Of a stretch of 64,000 bases of DNA, positions 63,370 through 64,000 are shown one piece after another (position 1 is the first letter of the stretch; each line of letters starts with the position of its first letter). The position numbers and the translations under genes were made by a program. The notes under the pieces were generated by a model. The model saw only the letters and a list, made by a program, of their open reading frames with translations. It was not told the origin of the DNA and made no database searches. Source of the stretch: Balneola sp. (GTDB taxonomy: Bacteria; Bacteroidota; Rhodothermia; Balneolales; Balneolaceae); the NCBI GenBank assembly GCA_028284195.1, contig JANQSE010000008.1:62001-126000 (forward strand). Reading direction: 5' to 3'.

Positions 63370-64000
63370 CTATTTAATCCCATCTAAACTAAATAATTTA
63401 CTCGCAGTTAAACTTGTTTTATTAACTAATTCGTTGACTTCCATTTTAAAAATATCAGCAAGCTTCTCTGCAATATACTTTATGAAAGAAGGTTCGTTTC
63501 TCTTTCCGCGCATTGGGCTTGGCGCAAGATAAGGTGCATCTGTTTCTAAAACCATTTTATCCAGGGGTAGCTGAGCTACCGTTTTATCCACTCCTCCATT
63601 CTTGAAAGTAACCACTCCACCAATTCCTAGATGTAAACCCATATCTATAGCTCGTTTCCCTTCTTCAACTGTTCCATTAAAACAATGCCATATTCCTTTT
63701 AATCTTCCATCCTGCTCTGTTTCAATCAAATCCAGAAGCTCATCTGTACTTTCCCTGTTGTGAAGCACAATCGGCTTTCCGGTTTGCTTAGCAATGCAAC
63801 AATGTATCTTCAGGCTTATTTTTTGATCGTTTACGAAATCTGTGCTCCAATAATAATCCAATCCTGTTTCTCCAACCCCAATAACTTCTTCCTTCTCACA
63901 AAGCTCTAACAATAACTCTTCAAAGTTCTCTGCAACTTCTTTTACATCACAAGGGTGGATTCCAGCCATTTTATAAAAAGTGATTGAATCATGAGTCAGC
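63370..64000 (-). CDS. tatD: TatD-family metal-dependent hydrolase, 5'-truncated by window edge
   Basis: The frame is open to the window edge on the - strand, giving 210 visible codons of a family usually near 250-260. Metal-binding blocks are AGIHPCDV, GVGETGLDYYW, VLHNRES, WHCFNGT and VLETDAPYLAP. These are the order and spacing of TatD DNases/amidohydrolase-like hydrolases. The first metal motif HxH lies beyond the edge. It is 121 bases upstream of the UMF1 gene on the same strand. Confidence 0.95.
   Translation of the reverse strand, partial: LTHDSITFYKMAGIHPCDVKEVAENFEELLLELCEKEEVIGVGETGLDYYWSTDFVNDQKISLKIHCCIAKQTGKPIVLHNRESTDELLDLIETEQDGRLKGIWHCFNGTVEEGKRAIDMGLHLGIGGVVTFKNGGVDKTVAQLPLDKMVLETDAPYLAPSPMRGKRNEPSFIKYIAEKLADIFKMEVNELVNKTSLTASKLFSLDGIK

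Noticed and set aside
1-64000. CRISPR array, insertion sequence or rRNA operon
   Set aside because: No regularly spaced direct repeats, transposase-like frames with flanking inverted repeats, or rRNA-like sequence were seen; only three short dispersed repeat types.

Overview
The window is a gene-dense, AT-rich bacterial chromosome segment with no gene-free stretch longer than about 250 bases. The content points to the FCB group and most likely to Balneolota/Rhodothermota or a close relative (inference from protein style, not a phylogeny). Supporting signs are separate secD and secF instead of a SecDF fusion, a class II DAHP synthase, a long ACT-containing SerA, a fused GcvP, a DUF6580 membrane protein, an UMF1-type transporter, several TTG/GTG starts, and TAnnTTTG-like -7 promoter motifs. 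I see no prophage, insertion sequence, CRISPR array or rRNA. One tRNA is present, tRNA-Gly(GCC).

Layout. 1-2.3 kb (+): truncated GNAT, nitrilase, and an isolated hisF. 2.4-13.4 kb (mostly -): serA, engB and purF, an MFS transporter, tRNA-Gly, an UPF1-like SF1 helicase, a GntR regulator and mutS. 13.5-19.4 kb (+): YihY-like membrane protein, 3-methyladenine DNA glycosylase, YceI, DUF6580, SDR, a sorbosone-dehydrogenase-like lipoprotein and an NAD-type isocitrate dehydrogenase. 19.4-28.3 kb (mixed): YvlD-type holin-like protein, ElaA-type GNAT, Hpt, glmS divergent from a GlmU-like left-handed beta-helix protein, NlpC/P60 lipoprotein, pdxJ, PIN-PhoH ATPase and an SpoU-type rRNA methyltransferase. 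28.4-32.1 kb (+): ALDH7 dehydrogenase, hybrid histidine kinase and a small His-cluster membrane protein. 32.2-42.7 kb (mostly -): purA, STAS-secF-secD, a secreted unknown, a methyltransferase (+), uvrA and a response-regulator/adenylate-cyclase fusion.

42.8-49.2 kb (+) holds a class II DAHP synthase and then a proteostasis cluster: hsp20, a DegP/HtrA protease and clpB. hsp20 and clpB each carry a sigma-54-like promoter upstream. gcvP follows at 49.5-52.4 kb (-).

The most unusual part is 52.6-58.9 kb (+). It holds two tandem secreted proteins with Ig-like (Big_2-like) N-termini and LVIVD-repeat propellers, a secreted YncE-like propeller with a His/Met-rich insertion, and then a ZIP-family metal transporter. 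I propose it as a candidate envelope metal-handling system that I do not recognise as described. Next to it on the - strand lies a compact operon of UMF1-type MFS, two PH-domain membrane proteins, ArsN2-like acetyltransferase and thioredoxin-type arsenate reductase. The window ends inside a tatD-family gene.

The housekeeping theme is nucleotide and amino-acid biosynthesis (purF, purA, hisF, serA, aroF-II, gcvP, pdxJ), DNA repair (mutS, uvrA, glycosylase, helicase), and protein export and quality control (secDF, hsp20, degP, clpB).
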